Shown here: piece by piece, positions 23,772-31,840 of the stretch | Layout of the letters: each line of letters starts with the position of its first letter | How positions within the stretch are numbered: position 1 is the first letter of the stretch | Origin: VXNE01 sp965205735 | Lineage (GTDB): Bacteria; Pseudomonadota; Gammaproteobacteria; Pseudomonadales; Azotimanducaceae | Assembly (NCBI GenBank): GCA_965205735.1 | Contig: OZ242179.1 | Span: forward strand, 806,001 to 870,000 | Direction: 5' to 3' | DNA length: 64,000 nucleotides | The notes under the pieces: generated by a model | What the model saw: the letters and a program-made list of their open reading frames with translations, nothing else | What the model was told of the DNA's origin: nothing | Database searches by the model: none | Made by a program: the position numbers and the translations under genes

Positions 23772-24550
23772 CTAGAGCACTCCCGGAAACAGGGCCGCCC
23801 TTTCCCTGGGATAGCCGCTGAAGTTTTCGCGGTACCACTTGCGTCGCCACAACGCCCGCGGCACCAGGTTGGCGACTGTCCACAGAGCAAAGGCGAGACC
23901 CGGCAGCGACCAGGTAAGCAAGGCGAAGCCGACCCACTCAATGACCTCGCCGGAGAGGTTGGGACAGCAGACGATGTCGAAGGCGCCGCCGGAAGGCACC
24001 ACGCCGTGGCCGGCATCTTTGTTGCGCAGATACCGGAGACGATAGTTAGCCCGCATATCTCACCAAGGGCCGTGATGATCGCGCAGGACTTTTTCCGCGT
24101 GCGCGTGCTCGCGAGCGGAAGCATAGCCGCCGCTTATGGTGTAGCGAGCACGTGCGCGCACGCGGAAAAAAGACCAGCGAGGGCGCGGCCAGCGCAGTCT
24201 GTATTGGGCAGGTCACAGGAAGTACGACATACCCGATTGATAACAATGACATTCAGTAACGTGACAAGCGGCTTGGTGAGATATGCGGGTTAGCCCAGAT
24301 ATTCAGTGCCGCGCCGCCAATGAACAGGGCCAGGCCGACGATAGACGATAAAGGCTGGGGCCGTCAGCCATTGATTCGGGTAGTTGGCGGCGTAACCCAT
24401 GAACCAGCCCAACAAGCCGCCGTTGAGCGATCGAAGATATGCACATCATCAACGGCGCCGAGGTGTCGCGCTTCGGCACCAAAACGCACCACACGATGCC
24501 CCGGTGACCATAGTGGGCGAGCCAAAGCCCGAGCACGATATTGCCAACCA
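23772..24550 (-). pseudogene. Steroid 5-alpha-reductase family gene split by a MITE
   Basis: The C-terminal part on the minus strand (24048 to 23772) reads VVPSGGAFDIVCCPNLSGEV, WVGFALLTWSLPGLAFALWT and WYRENFSGYPRERAALFPGV, the 3-oxo-5-alpha-steroid 4-dehydrogenase C-terminal domain. Upstream of the MITE (24293-24550) the earlier part continues in two frames: LVGNIVLGLWLAHYGHRGIV and NGGLLGWFMGYAANYPNQWL, then VGLALFIGGAALNIWA. So the gene has a MITE inserted at a TA plus at least two frameshifts, and its start is lost at a join with a HyuA fragment. Confidence 0.8.
24049..24290. mobile_element. MITE-A copy 2 (242 bp) inside a reductase gene
   Basis: Same 19-bp inverted ends and inside as copy 1 at 18550, with one end base changed (GCGGGT instead of GCGGGC). 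Flanking TA dinucleotides at 24047-24048 and 24291-24292 mark the target. The host is a steroid-reductase-type pseudogene on the minus strand, so the pre-insertion site can be rebuilt. Confidence 0.85.
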
Positions 24551-24559
24551 GGTGAAGGT

Positions 24560-25014
24560 TGCGTGGCGGCTACCAGTTCGACGGCCGAGTCAACACGCCG
24601 CTCGACGAACGGGCCGTGGCTTTGGCGGCCCGTCAGCTACGCGAGGAAGGAATCCGGACCGTGGCGCTGACATCCGTTTTCTCCCCCGTCAACCCGGCCA
24701 TGGAGCGGCGCGGCGCGGAGATCGTGCGCAACGAGATGGGTGACGTGTCCTTGACCCTGTCGCACCAGATTGGCCGCGTAGGTCTCCTTGAGCGCGAGAA
24801 CGCCGCGATCATGAACGCAAGCCTGGCGGCCCTGTCGATGCGAGTGGTGAGCTCCTTCCGCGCCGCCCTCGGGGAGCTGCGTATCGAAGCACCCTTCTTC
24901 ATCAGTCAGAATGACGGAACCCTGATGGTCGCCGACTTGGTCGGGCACTATCCCGCCAGCATGATGTTGGAGTCGTCGTCGCCCGCCGGGGCACCCGCCT
25001 CGGCAAGCGCATGA
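24560..25014 (+). pseudogene. Hydantoinase/oxoprolinase (HyuA) fragment
   Basis: GGYQFDGRVNTPLDERAVAL, AARQLREEGIRTVALTSVFS, LSHQIGRVGLLERENAAIMN and FFISQNDGTLMVADLVGHYP match an internal part of the HyuA ATP-dependent hydantoinase/oxoprolinase subunit. Both ends are missing: the left end joins a steroid-reductase remnant, and after YPASMML the family's glycine-rich ATP-binding part is absent. Confidence 0.75.
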
Positions 25015-25103
25015 CGTAGCGTCCGGGGGTCTTCAGCTACGCCCAGGCGCCCCGACGCTAGCGCTGGGGCGCTTGGATGGAGGACGGGGCGTATAATCGA
25101 CCC

Positions 25104-26279
25104 ATGGCCTTCGACATCCAACGAGCGCACGCCTTCTCGGTCTCCGACGACCGGGATACCGCGCTGTTCTTCGCGGGCCGGGACCACGAGATCCAGAAGT
25201 TCCGCGACGCGCTGGACGGGATGGCTCCCGAGCGGCGTGCCACGGTGTTCCGCGTATTTCAGGGTGCGCCCGGCTGCGGCAAAACTTCGCTGCTCAACCA
25301 CCTGATGTCCAACAGTTCGGAAGACTCGCTGTTCATCGGCATCGGCAAGGATGACATGGCGAGCAGGGCCGCGATGGATTCGCGCGTTGGTGATGCCATT
25401 GCGTCGGCACATTCGGCCGGAATGAGGATCGCCGTTCGGGGCGGGGAGGACTTCGCCAAGCGGTTCAAGATGGACAGGTTTATCGACGAGGCCAAAAAAG
25501 CCTATGCCGAACACAAGGCGAAGGCGACCAGGATCGTCCTCTACATGGACGAGGCTCAGTTCATCGAGCCATCCGAAAAGGACGGGCTGAGGGAACTCCA
25601 CACGAACGGTCTCGGCTTCCCTTCGGTTCTCCTGTTGACCGGATTGGGACATACGGCGGACAAGCTCTCCAAGGCGGGCATTTCGAGGTTGTCCAACATG
25701 GCTGTGACCAACATGGGGCCGTTGACCGGCGACCAGTGCGCGGAATCGACACGGAAGCTGCTGGGCGAGTTCGGTGCGGATGGCGAAAGGGAACCGGCGG
25801 CCGAGATGGTCGCGGGGTTCGCCTACGGCTGGCCCCAACACCTTTGCGGGGCGCAGCAGGCGCTTTGCAAGGAACTGGAACTGGATCGTGTGAACGGCGA
25901 TCTAGGCAAGGTGGACTACAAACGGGTGCGCGATGAATCCGACAAGAACCGGCGCAACTACTACGATGCTCGGCTGTCCGGTTCGGCTCTCGACATGGTG
26001 CCTGCGGCCACCGCCCAAATTGTCACGAAGGTGCGAGAGTCACGGCCCCGTCGCATGTTCGACCTGGAAGGCGTGTGCGAAAACGAAATAGAGAACATGG
26101 GACTGGACAAGGTGAGCAGGTTTCGTACAACTCCCGAAGAGTTCTCAAATGCTCTGGTCGAACGTGGTGTGTTGGCGATCAACCCCGATGGGTGGTACGA
26201 CGTGGCTATTCCGTCAATGGCCGAATGGCTGCGGTCCAAGGCGAGACGCCGGCCGTCCGGGCGTGGAGGATGCGACTAG
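25104..26279 (+). CDS. AAA-type ATPase, uncharacterised
   Basis: The 391-residue protein has FFAGRDHEIQKFRDALD, a Walker A at about residues 54-61 (GAPGCGKT), and Walker B at about 145-152 (RIVLYMDEAQ). A sensor-like strand VLLLTGLG, a lid-like helical part and a C-terminal winged-helix-like part (FSNALVERGVLAINPDGWYD) follow. It resembles the AAA ATPases of the STAND/ORC-like clade used in defence and plasmid systems, but no named family is recognised. ATG 25104 (MAFDIQRAH) is preferred. It is monocistronic, between pseudogenes. Confidence 0.75.
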   Translation: MAFDIQRAHAFSVSDDRDTALFFAGRDHEIQKFRDALDGMAPERRATVFRVFQGAPGCGKTSLLNHLMSNSSEDSLFIGIGKDDMASRAAMDSRVGDAIASAHSAGMRIAVRGGEDFAKRFKMDRFIDEAKKAYAEHKAKATRIVLYMDEAQFIEPSEKDGLRELHTNGLGFPSVLLLTGLGHTADKLSKAGISRLSNMAVTNMGPLTGDQCAESTRKLLGEFGADGEREPAAEMVAGFAYGWPQHLCGAQQALCKELELDRVNGDLGKVDYKRVRDESDKNRRNYYDARLSGSALDMVPAATAQIVTKVRESRPRRMFDLEGVCENEIENMGLDKVSRFRTTPEEFSNALVERGVLAINPDGWYDVAIPSMAEWLRSKARRRPSGRGGCD

Positions 26280-26764
26280 CCGCACCGTCCGCTCAACGGG
26301 ACGACAATCTCAAAAGATCGGTATCAGGTCCCGCAACACGGACTTCCCTTCCGCCGTAGAGGTGAAAGACCCTTGATGAACACCACGTCGACATCTCGGC
26401 GCATGTGTTCCGCAAGCTGGAATCGCCCGCCAAAGAACCCTGATTGGACTGCCGGCCGGGCAGTGGGCTACTCCAATGCGGCCTACGCGTCTCCTCGTTC
26501 CTGAGGAGCCGAGCGAGGTGGCAACTCATCGGTTCCAAAGTAGGCGCTTCGCTGTCGAAGAGGTGTGCGCGGGTTGCACACAAAACGGGAGTTTTCCGCA
26601 CATCCCGCCGAGCCGCCCGAGGTGCGAACTACGACCGGGCCGGGGATAACGAAGAAACAGCAGCATTCAACAAGCGCAGAGGAACCGAGATCGTCGTTTA
26701 TGCCAATTTCGTGGCGGGCTTTGGTCCTGCGTAGACTCGGATGATCCGCACGGAGGAAAGCATC
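26280..26764. other. Degraded duplicate of the GFA-methyltransferase junction
   Basis: Positions 26415-26504 resemble 31771-31862 (for example GCTGGAATCGCCC and GGCCGGGCAGTGG in both), covering the end of the GFA pseudogene. At 26490-26545 the minus strand reads SAYFGTDELPPRSA, a decayed form of the methyltransferase segment HYFGTDDLYLGSH at 32.2 kb. The rest of the stretch holds nothing recognisable except the ribosome-binding site (GGAGGAAAGCATC) of the dioxygenase gene at 26765. Confidence 0.55.
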
Positions 26765-27687
26765 ATGGCAGAAGCTGCGTACGCGCCTGAGATCGGCCTT
26801 GGCAGCCTTTGGAACGAGATTGGTGATCTCGGCTTGCAGCGCTACATCGAGGATCTGGATGCCCACGGCTACACGGTCATCCCGCCCGAGATCGCAAGCC
26901 CGAATGGACTCGCCGAACGGATGCTCGAAGCATGTCTGGATATCGCCGAGCGGCGTAGCGGCGAACGGCCCGATCTCGAGCAGGGCGGATTGAAAAGCCG
27001 AATCGATTCGCCGGTCGGTGACACGATGAAGGCGTTGCTGCTTGAGGACCCCGTGTTCGAGGAGTCGCTGATGAACCCAGCGCTGCTTGCTTTGGCGACG
27101 CACCTTTGCGGCTACGACGTGGTTCTGTCTTCGCTGATTTCTTCTATGAAAGGGCCTAGTGAGACCCCGTTTCGGTTACATACAGACACGCGGTTGCCAT
27201 CACCGTTGCCAACGCAAGCTTTGCTATGCAAGTGCATCTATCTGCTGACCGATTTCAACCGAGACAAGGGTAGCACCGCGTTCGTGCCGGGTAGTCACAG
27301 TGGTGCCGCAACCCGGTCGCCGGCGAAACCTTGATTGGCGAAGGCGGCAACGACCTAGCTGTCCCTGTCGAAGCGGCGGCGGGCTCGCTGCTTGTCTTTC
27401 ACGGCAATACCTGGCACGGCGCGTACAATCGCGTGGCGCCGCGGCTGCGGGTTGCCGTGCATCTTCTCATGGTGCGGTCCCTCCTTCGCGCGACGGAGGA
27501 CTTCATCGGCAGGATCCCGCAGGAGGTGCTCGATCGAAACCGGCCAAGGTTCGCGATCCTGACTCAGCAAGGGGTCGTGCCGGGCTACATAGACAAGGAT
27601 GACGAACGGGCCAAGGCCGCGCGCGCGCAGAAATTCGTCTCTGCGTATGCGAAGGATTCGGGAATAGAACTACCGGCCAAAAGATAG
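26765..27687 (+). pseudogene. Phytanoyl-CoA dioxygenase (PhyH) family protein, single frameshift
   Basis: From ATG 26765 the first frame runs through YIEDLDAHGYTVIPPEIASP, FRLHTDTRLPSPLP (iron ligands H and D) and GSTAFVPGSH, then fails. The other frame resumes at once with QWCRNPVAGETLIGEGGNDL, VEAAAGSLLVFHGNTWHGAY (third ligand H) and ends at 27687. One missing base at about 27299 explains everything; with it the protein would be about 308 residues and complete. It could be a recent mutation or a sequencing error. Such Fe(II)/2-oxoglutarate enzymes hydroxylate diverse small molecules. Confidence 0.85.
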
Positions 27688-27817
27688 CCTGTACAGTTTA
27701 GGTGAGGTCCCTGTAACAAAAGGCACCTCCTGCAAGATACCCAGCTCGGCGCCATAGAACGGAGGAACGGAGTGTCGTAGTCAATGTTAACAAGTCGCTA
27801 TATTTGAATGAAAAATA

Positions 27818-27856
27818 TGGCTCCGCCTGCTGGGCTCGAACCAGCGACCCGCTGAT
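27818..27856 (-). tRNA. tRNA-Asn 3' end fragment (possible attachment site)
   Basis: The minus strand reads ATCAGCGGGTCGCTGGTTCG and continues through AGCCCAGC, AGGCGGAG and CCA: the 3' side of an anticodon stem, a full T-arm (GCTGG/CCAGC around TTCGAGC), the 3' acceptor strand and CCA, as in tRNA-Asn. The 5' half is absent. Isolated tRNA 3' ends are typical attachment-site halves left by tyrosine integrases, so this may mark an island edge. No integrase gene is adjacent. Confidence 0.7.
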
Positions 27857-27934
27857 AGGCCACCAGCCAGTCTATACGCAGGCGATAGCCTGATTCGCGT
27901 CCTGTTCACAATCGACCTTGTTGCCCTCTTCCTG

Positions 27935-28438
27935 ATGCTGGCAGGAATCGTCTGGTCCGTGGTCCGTCCCGACCGCCGCATCTGGCCTCCGCCGGGTCAG
28001 CGCTCCTGGCAATATATCGTGACCTGGGTCTGCTTCTTTGCGGCTTGCGGACTCAACGCATGCCTGCTGTTCCTGGACTGGAACTCCTGGGTTTTCGCGG
28101 GCAACCTCCGGTTTCTCCTCGGCATCCCCCTGGCGCTACTGGGAGGACTGCTTGCGATCTGGGGAGTCGTCACCATTGGGCGGAAGAATTCCTCGGGCCT
28201 CAGGGACGGCTTCGTCGCCTCCGGCCCCTACAGGTTCACGCGCAACCCGCAATACCTCGGAGACAACGTCCTCTTCCTGGGCCTCAGCATCATCGCGAAC
28301 TCCGAACTCCTCTGGGTAACCCATGCGCTGCTTGCCCTGGTGTTCATCATCACGCCCCTCAGTGAGGAGGTGTGGCTGAAGGCGCAGTACGGCGAGGACT
28401 ACGAACGGTATCGTCGGCACACGCCGCGATTCCTGTGA
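27935..28438 (+). CDS. Isoprenylcysteine carboxyl methyltransferase family membrane protein
   Basis: This membrane protein has four or more helices and the ICMT/PEMT signature: SGPYRFTRNPQYLGDNVLFL, then LSEEVWLKAQYGEDYERYRR. Such bacterial proteins are SAM-dependent methyltransferases of unknown lipid or small-molecule substrates. The first ATG is 27935, but an upstream in-frame stretch (FTIDLVALFL) looks like part of the first helix. The natural start may have been lost where the gene meets the tRNA-Asn fragment. Confidence 0.75.
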   Translation: MLAGIVWSVVRPDRRIWPPPGQRSWQYIVTWVCFFAACGLNACLLFLDWNSWVFAGNLRFLLGIPLALLGGLLAIWGVVTIGRKNSSGLRDGFVASGPYRFTRNPQYLGDNVLFLGLSIIANSELLWVTHALLALVFIITPLSEEVWLKAQYGEDYERYRRHTPRFL

Positions 28439-28575
28439 ATCTGCGGCTACGCCCTGCGCCGGTACTTGGAGAACCGCGAGACCGGCCTGTTCCGGCCGAT
28501 GAAGGCGCACACGTTGATGCAGGCGATCGCGATGCGACCGGCTTCGCCGTGGCCTCGGAGCCGCCCCATGCGAAA

Positions 28576-29220
28576 ATGCCCCTTCCGGCCCCGAGGACCC
28601 TCGCCATCACACGCCGGGAAGAGTCGCCGCCGGATGACCCTCCCATCCACCTGGTGCGGACCGTGTTCCTCCTGCGCCACGGCCAGCACGCGCCGGATGC
28701 CCCGGATAACCTGGGCGGCGGGCTGACCACCCTTGGCCGCCGCCAGGCAAAACGCGTGTCACGTCGCCTCGCTGAACAAGGCATTGGGCGCCTTGTCGCG
28801 AGCAACATGCGCCGCGCACGCCAGACGGCGGAGATTCTCGCCGCCGCGGTTCCGTCGCTCGTCCTCGAGATAGACCCTGACCTGCGCGAGTGCGTACCCT
28901 CCGTCCCGCCGGGCCAACAGGTGTTCTATCCGGAGGGCGTACACCAGGGAGATTGCGCAGCGTGTCGTGAACGACTGGACCGCGCATTCGAGTGCTACTT
29001 CGAGACGCCGACGGCTGGCAATATCGTACTCGTCGCCCACGGCAACGCGATTCGCTACCTCTTGTGCCGCGTACTCGACCTGCCCACCGACGCATGGGCC
29101 AAGTTCGACATCAACAACTGCGGACTGTGCCGAGTCGACGTGAAGACAATGCTCGGAACGCAGGTCACCGGCTTGAACGACATCGGGCACCTATCCCCCT
29201 CGATGGTTACATTCGGCTGA
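28576..29220 (+). CDS. Histidine phosphatase family protein
   Basis: This 214-residue protein carries the RHG motif in VFLLRHGQHA, TTLGRRQAKRVSRRLAEQ, SNMRRARQTAEILA and the second histidine in NIVLVAHGNAIRYLLCRVL, all hallmarks of the phosphoglycerate-mutase-like histidine phosphatases. The sequence is closest in look to PGAM5/SixA-like phosphoprotein phosphatases. Start at ATG 28576 is in frame and removes an unlikely Arg-rich leader. Substrate is unknown. Confidence 0.85.
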   Translation: MPLPAPRTLAITRREESPPDDPPIHLVRTVFLLRHGQHAPDAPDNLGGGLTTLGRRQAKRVSRRLAEQGIGRLVASNMRRARQTAEILAAAVPSLVLEIDPDLRECVPSVPPGQQVFYPEGVHQGDCAACRERLDRAFECYFETPTAGNIVLVAHGNAIRYLLCRVLDLPTDAWAKFDINNCGLCRVDVKTMLGTQVTGLNDIGHLSPSMVTFG

Positions 29221-29386
29221 GCCAAGCCGGCGCATAAGTCTGGCATGTGCGTCGCCGGACGGCCCGCATAGCGGCGCAAAGCCATGGCAGCGAGACCCTA
29301 TGTCCAACAGTATTGTCGTACCGCTCACGGACTTCGTGCCGACTAACGCGCCCGCTATACTGCCGCACCGCCTCGAGGAACATCCC

Positions 29387-30157
29387 ATGCGCGACGATAT
29401 GCACCGCGTGCTTGTCACACGGCCCAGGCTCGGCGCCCAGGTCCGTCGCAAGCGGCGTACGCACCGCTTCGAAGACATGCCGTCCCGCGTCGGCATGAAG
29501 CGCACGCACGCCTTCGCCAAGGCCGACATGAAGGTGCTCAACGAGCACCTGCAGCCGTTGCGGCGCTATCTGCATGCCCAAGTAGGCCGCCCGTGGGACA
29601 AGGTGTGGTCGGAGATCGCGGCGGGGCTGCGGGTGACCTCAGCGGTCCAGCAGCACGTGCGCGATCACGTCTTCGACTTCGTCGCCAAGGACGTGTCGCC
29701 AAGGGGGCGCGAGGTGTGGGTGCACGAGCACGGACACGAGCGCCCGTTGCGCGATTCGATCCGCGAACTCTGGGTGGACCCACGTACCGGCATCCTCCGC
29801 CACAACCGGCGACGCGTAACATGGCGTCAGGCTCGGCGTGCTCGCGGGAGGCAGGCAGAGCGCGAACTGCGCGCGCGCATGGTGCCGGGGGAAGACGACA
29901 TGCAGTACCACCTCCTGGCCGATGGCGCGTGGTGGGAAGTCGGGCTGGCGCGCCTTCCGAATGTCCGCTCGGCGGACGCGATCCTGCCGATAGACTCCGT
30001 GCTCGACGCCGGTCTCGCGTCGTTGCCGCCTGGCGAGCTCTATGGCCGCGAGGGAGTGTATGCGGTCAAGAAGCGGCAGTTGTCACGGCGCGACGCCTCG
30101 CGCTTGGGGCTGACTGGCCTGCGGGACGCCCGCAAGCGGGTTTCTCGGGCTCGCTGA
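29387..30157 (+). CDS. Conserved hypothetical protein (256 aa)
   Basis: The protein is basic and has conserved-looking blocks: HRVLVTRPRLGAQVRRKRRT, LQPLRRYLHAQVGRPWDKVW, SAVQQHVRDHVFDFV and ELWVDPRTGILRHN. I have seen similar proteins only as uncharacterised. The RxW..V.SEI ... VQQHVRDH region suggests a helical core, possibly RNA- or ribosome-related because of the charge, but that is weak. The ATG at 29387 (MRDDMHRV) is the likely start. No clear operon partner. Confidence 0.6.
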   Translation: MRDDMHRVLVTRPRLGAQVRRKRRTHRFEDMPSRVGMKRTHAFAKADMKVLNEHLQPLRRYLHAQVGRPWDKVWSEIAAGLRVTSAVQQHVRDHVFDFVAKDVSPRGREVWVHEHGHERPLRDSIRELWVDPRTGILRHNRRRVTWRQARRARGRQAERELRARMVPGEDDMQYHLLADGAWWEVGLARLPNVRSADAILPIDSVLDAGLASLPPGELYGREGVYAVKKRQLSRRDASRLGLTGLRDARKRVSRAR

Positions 30158-30200
30158 GAACCTGCTCCGCCTCGCTCTACTCTCCGCTGATCATACGACG

Positions 30201-30386
30201 TCAAATGGCATCCGGACCGCTGATCGCGAGGTGCTCGCGGAGCGCCCGGTTGAGGACGGTCTGAAAAGCGCGGCCTGCGTCGCTCGCCCGCTCGCCGACA
30301 ATAGCGACGACTTCCCGGGCGAGGAGAACCGTAACCCGCGTCTTCCCGGACGTCTTTAGCGTGGCACCGCGGACGACGTCGGTCAT
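30201..30386 (-). CDS. Ribbon-helix-helix-like antitoxin, orphan
   Basis: The short product (about 61 residues from ATG 30386) contains KTRVTVLLAREVVAIVGERA followed by AFQTVLNRALREHL, the beta-strand and helix pattern of CopG/BrnA-type antitoxins. No BrnT-like toxin is adjacent. It is convergent with the preceding hypothetical gene and divergent from the HTH protein at 30498, whose promoter region it shares. Confidence 0.55.
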   Translation of the reverse strand: MTDVVRGATLKTSGKTRVTVLLAREVVAIVGERASDAGRAFQTVLNRALREHLAISGPDAI

Positions 30387-30497
30387 GTTGTCTTCCCTCT
30401 GCACAAGTGCAGTCCGCTGTTCTTGGCGTTGCGTTTATTCCGTTTGGCACGTCCAGCCGCTATGTTGTTTCGTAGCCAACCATCGCGTGCCAGCACC

Positions 30498-30950
30498 ATG
30501 ACCGCACAGAGCCGCTTCCCCGTTCCCTCGCCTGCGGACGCCGAGGTCGCCCGCGCGTCCAGCGAGCGCCTCGCTGCGTTCCTGCACAGGGATCGTCCCC
30601 TGACGCTCAGCGTCACCGGTGCGCACGGCCAGGAGGCCGTTGAGCTACCCGCATCGGTCGGCCCACTCCTCCTGGAGATCCTCCACGACATGGCTGCGGG
30701 AAGCGCCGTTGCGGTACTTCGCAAGGACGCCGAACTGACGACCCAGCAGGCGGCCGACTTCCTCAACGTCTCGCGCCCCTTCCTCGTCGGGCTCCTCGAG
30801 ACCGGCGCCGTTCCCTTCCGCAAGGTCGGGACACACCGACGCGTGCGCTTCGACGAGGTCCTCCGCTACAAAAACGGGACGGATGCTGCTCGGCGCCGGG
30901 CGCTCGACAAACTCGCCGCCGACGCCCAGGAACTCGACTTGGGCTATTGA
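30498..30950 (+). CDS. Excisionase-type HTH protein, antitoxin of a PIN toxin
   Basis: The C-terminal half contains an excisionase-like winged helix: ELTTQQAADFLNVSRPFLVG, LLETGAVPFRKVGTHRRVRF and DEVLRYKN. The N-terminal half is a small alpha/beta dimerisation-like part. Proteins of this kind are encoded upstream of PIN-domain toxins, and a PIN gene follows after three bases. It should autoregulate the operon. The toxin is truncated, so this is probably an orphaned antitoxin. Confidence 0.75.
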   Translation: MTAQSRFPVPSPADAEVARASSERLAAFLHRDRPLTLSVTGAHGQEAVELPASVGPLLLEILHDMAAGSAVAVLRKDAELTTQQAADFLNVSRPFLVGLLETGAVPFRKVGTHRRVRFDEVLRYKNGTDAARRRALDKLAADAQELDLGY

Positions 30951-30953
30951 CCG

Positions 30954-31364
30954 TTGCCGGTTACCGTCGCGTTTCTCGACGCCTCCGTCCTGTACCCGGC
31001 ACCGTTGCGCGACCTCCTGCTCGAACTCGCCGTAGCGGACTTCTACCGCGCGAAGTGGTCCGATGCCGTCCACGAAGAGTGGATCCGCGCGCTGCTGCGT
31101 CGCCGGCCGGAGATTAAGGCAACCCGCCTCGAGCGTACCCGCCGTCTCATGGACGCCCACGTCCGGGACGCTCTGGTTTCAGGCTTCGAAGATTCGGGAT
31201 TCCGGACACACGCGATTCCCGTCTTACGATTCGGGATTCCGGACACACGCAATTTCCGTCTTACAACATCCCGTCAAAAATCGCACAGCCATCCCCACCG
31301 GATTCCTACAATGCCGGAGGGGGTCTCGGAACCGCCCAGCGAATCGACATCGGAAGGGACGTGA
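30954..31364 (+). pseudogene. PIN-domain toxin, truncated and extended by repeats
   Basis: A TTG start at 30954 gives VAFLDASVLYPAPLRDLLLE, WSDAVHEEWIRALLRRRPEI and TRRLMDAHVRDALVSGFE, the first half of a VapC-like PIN RNase with its first conserved acidic residue (FLDAS). At about 31190 the domain ends in a pair of 37-bp direct repeats, and the later acidic residues (DPDDRHVLA region) are missing, so it cannot be an active RNase. A scrap of the same gene type is at 15741. Confidence 0.75.
31191..31264 (+). repeat. Two 37-bp direct repeats
   Basis: GATTCGGGATTCCGGACACA at 31191 recurs at 31228; the unit is 37 bp and the copies differ at two positions (CGATTCCC versus CAATTTCC). They lie exactly where the PIN domain loses homology, so slippage or element excision may have broken the gene. 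Confidence 0.75.
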
Positions 31365-31803
31365 TTGCTGACTGGAAGCTGTCTGTGCGGAGATACCGCA
31401 ATCGAAATCGACGGGCGGTGGACAACGTGGCCCACTACCACTGCTCCATGCACAACTGCCACTGCTCGCGAAGCCGGCGCGCCGCAAGCGCGGCATATCA
31501 GACCGTTCTACGCGTGCGCCGCAGCGGATTTCGCCGGCTGGCCGGCACCGACAGCATCACCAGGTACCAATTGCCCGGAACCCGGTTCCAATGTGCGTTT
31601 TGCCATACCTGTGGTTCGCGAACCCCTGGGAGCGGGACGAGGAACTGTGCGTTCCCGCCCGCTGCCTCGACAGCGATCCGGGTGAGAAACCGAGCGACAA
31701 CATCTTCACCAATTCGCGCGCAGCGTGGACCGTTGTGGATGAAAGCCTCAAGACCTGGCGGGAAGCCGCGAGCTGGAATCGCCCACCAACGAATCCCGCA
31801 TAG
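31365..31803 (+). pseudogene. GFA-family protein (glutathione-dependent formaldehyde-activating type), decayed
   Basis: The start SCLCGDTAIEIDGRWT has the first Cys pair of the GFA zinc site; HYHCSMHNCHCSRS in a second frame and FQCAFCHTCGS and the C-terminal DESLKTWREAASWNRPP in a further frame supply the rest. At least two or three frameshifts are needed to join them. GFA proteins bind zinc and thiol adducts. Its end faces a methyltransferase pseudogene, and the same junction is repeated in worn form at 26.4 kb. Confidence 0.6.
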
Positions 31804-31840
31804 TCTGCCGGGCCGGGCAGTGGCCTACAGCAGTGCAGTC

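Noticed and set aside
30435..30823. Minus-strand frames opposite the HTH antitoxin
   Set aside because: They have Arg/Ser-rich shadow composition and no motif.
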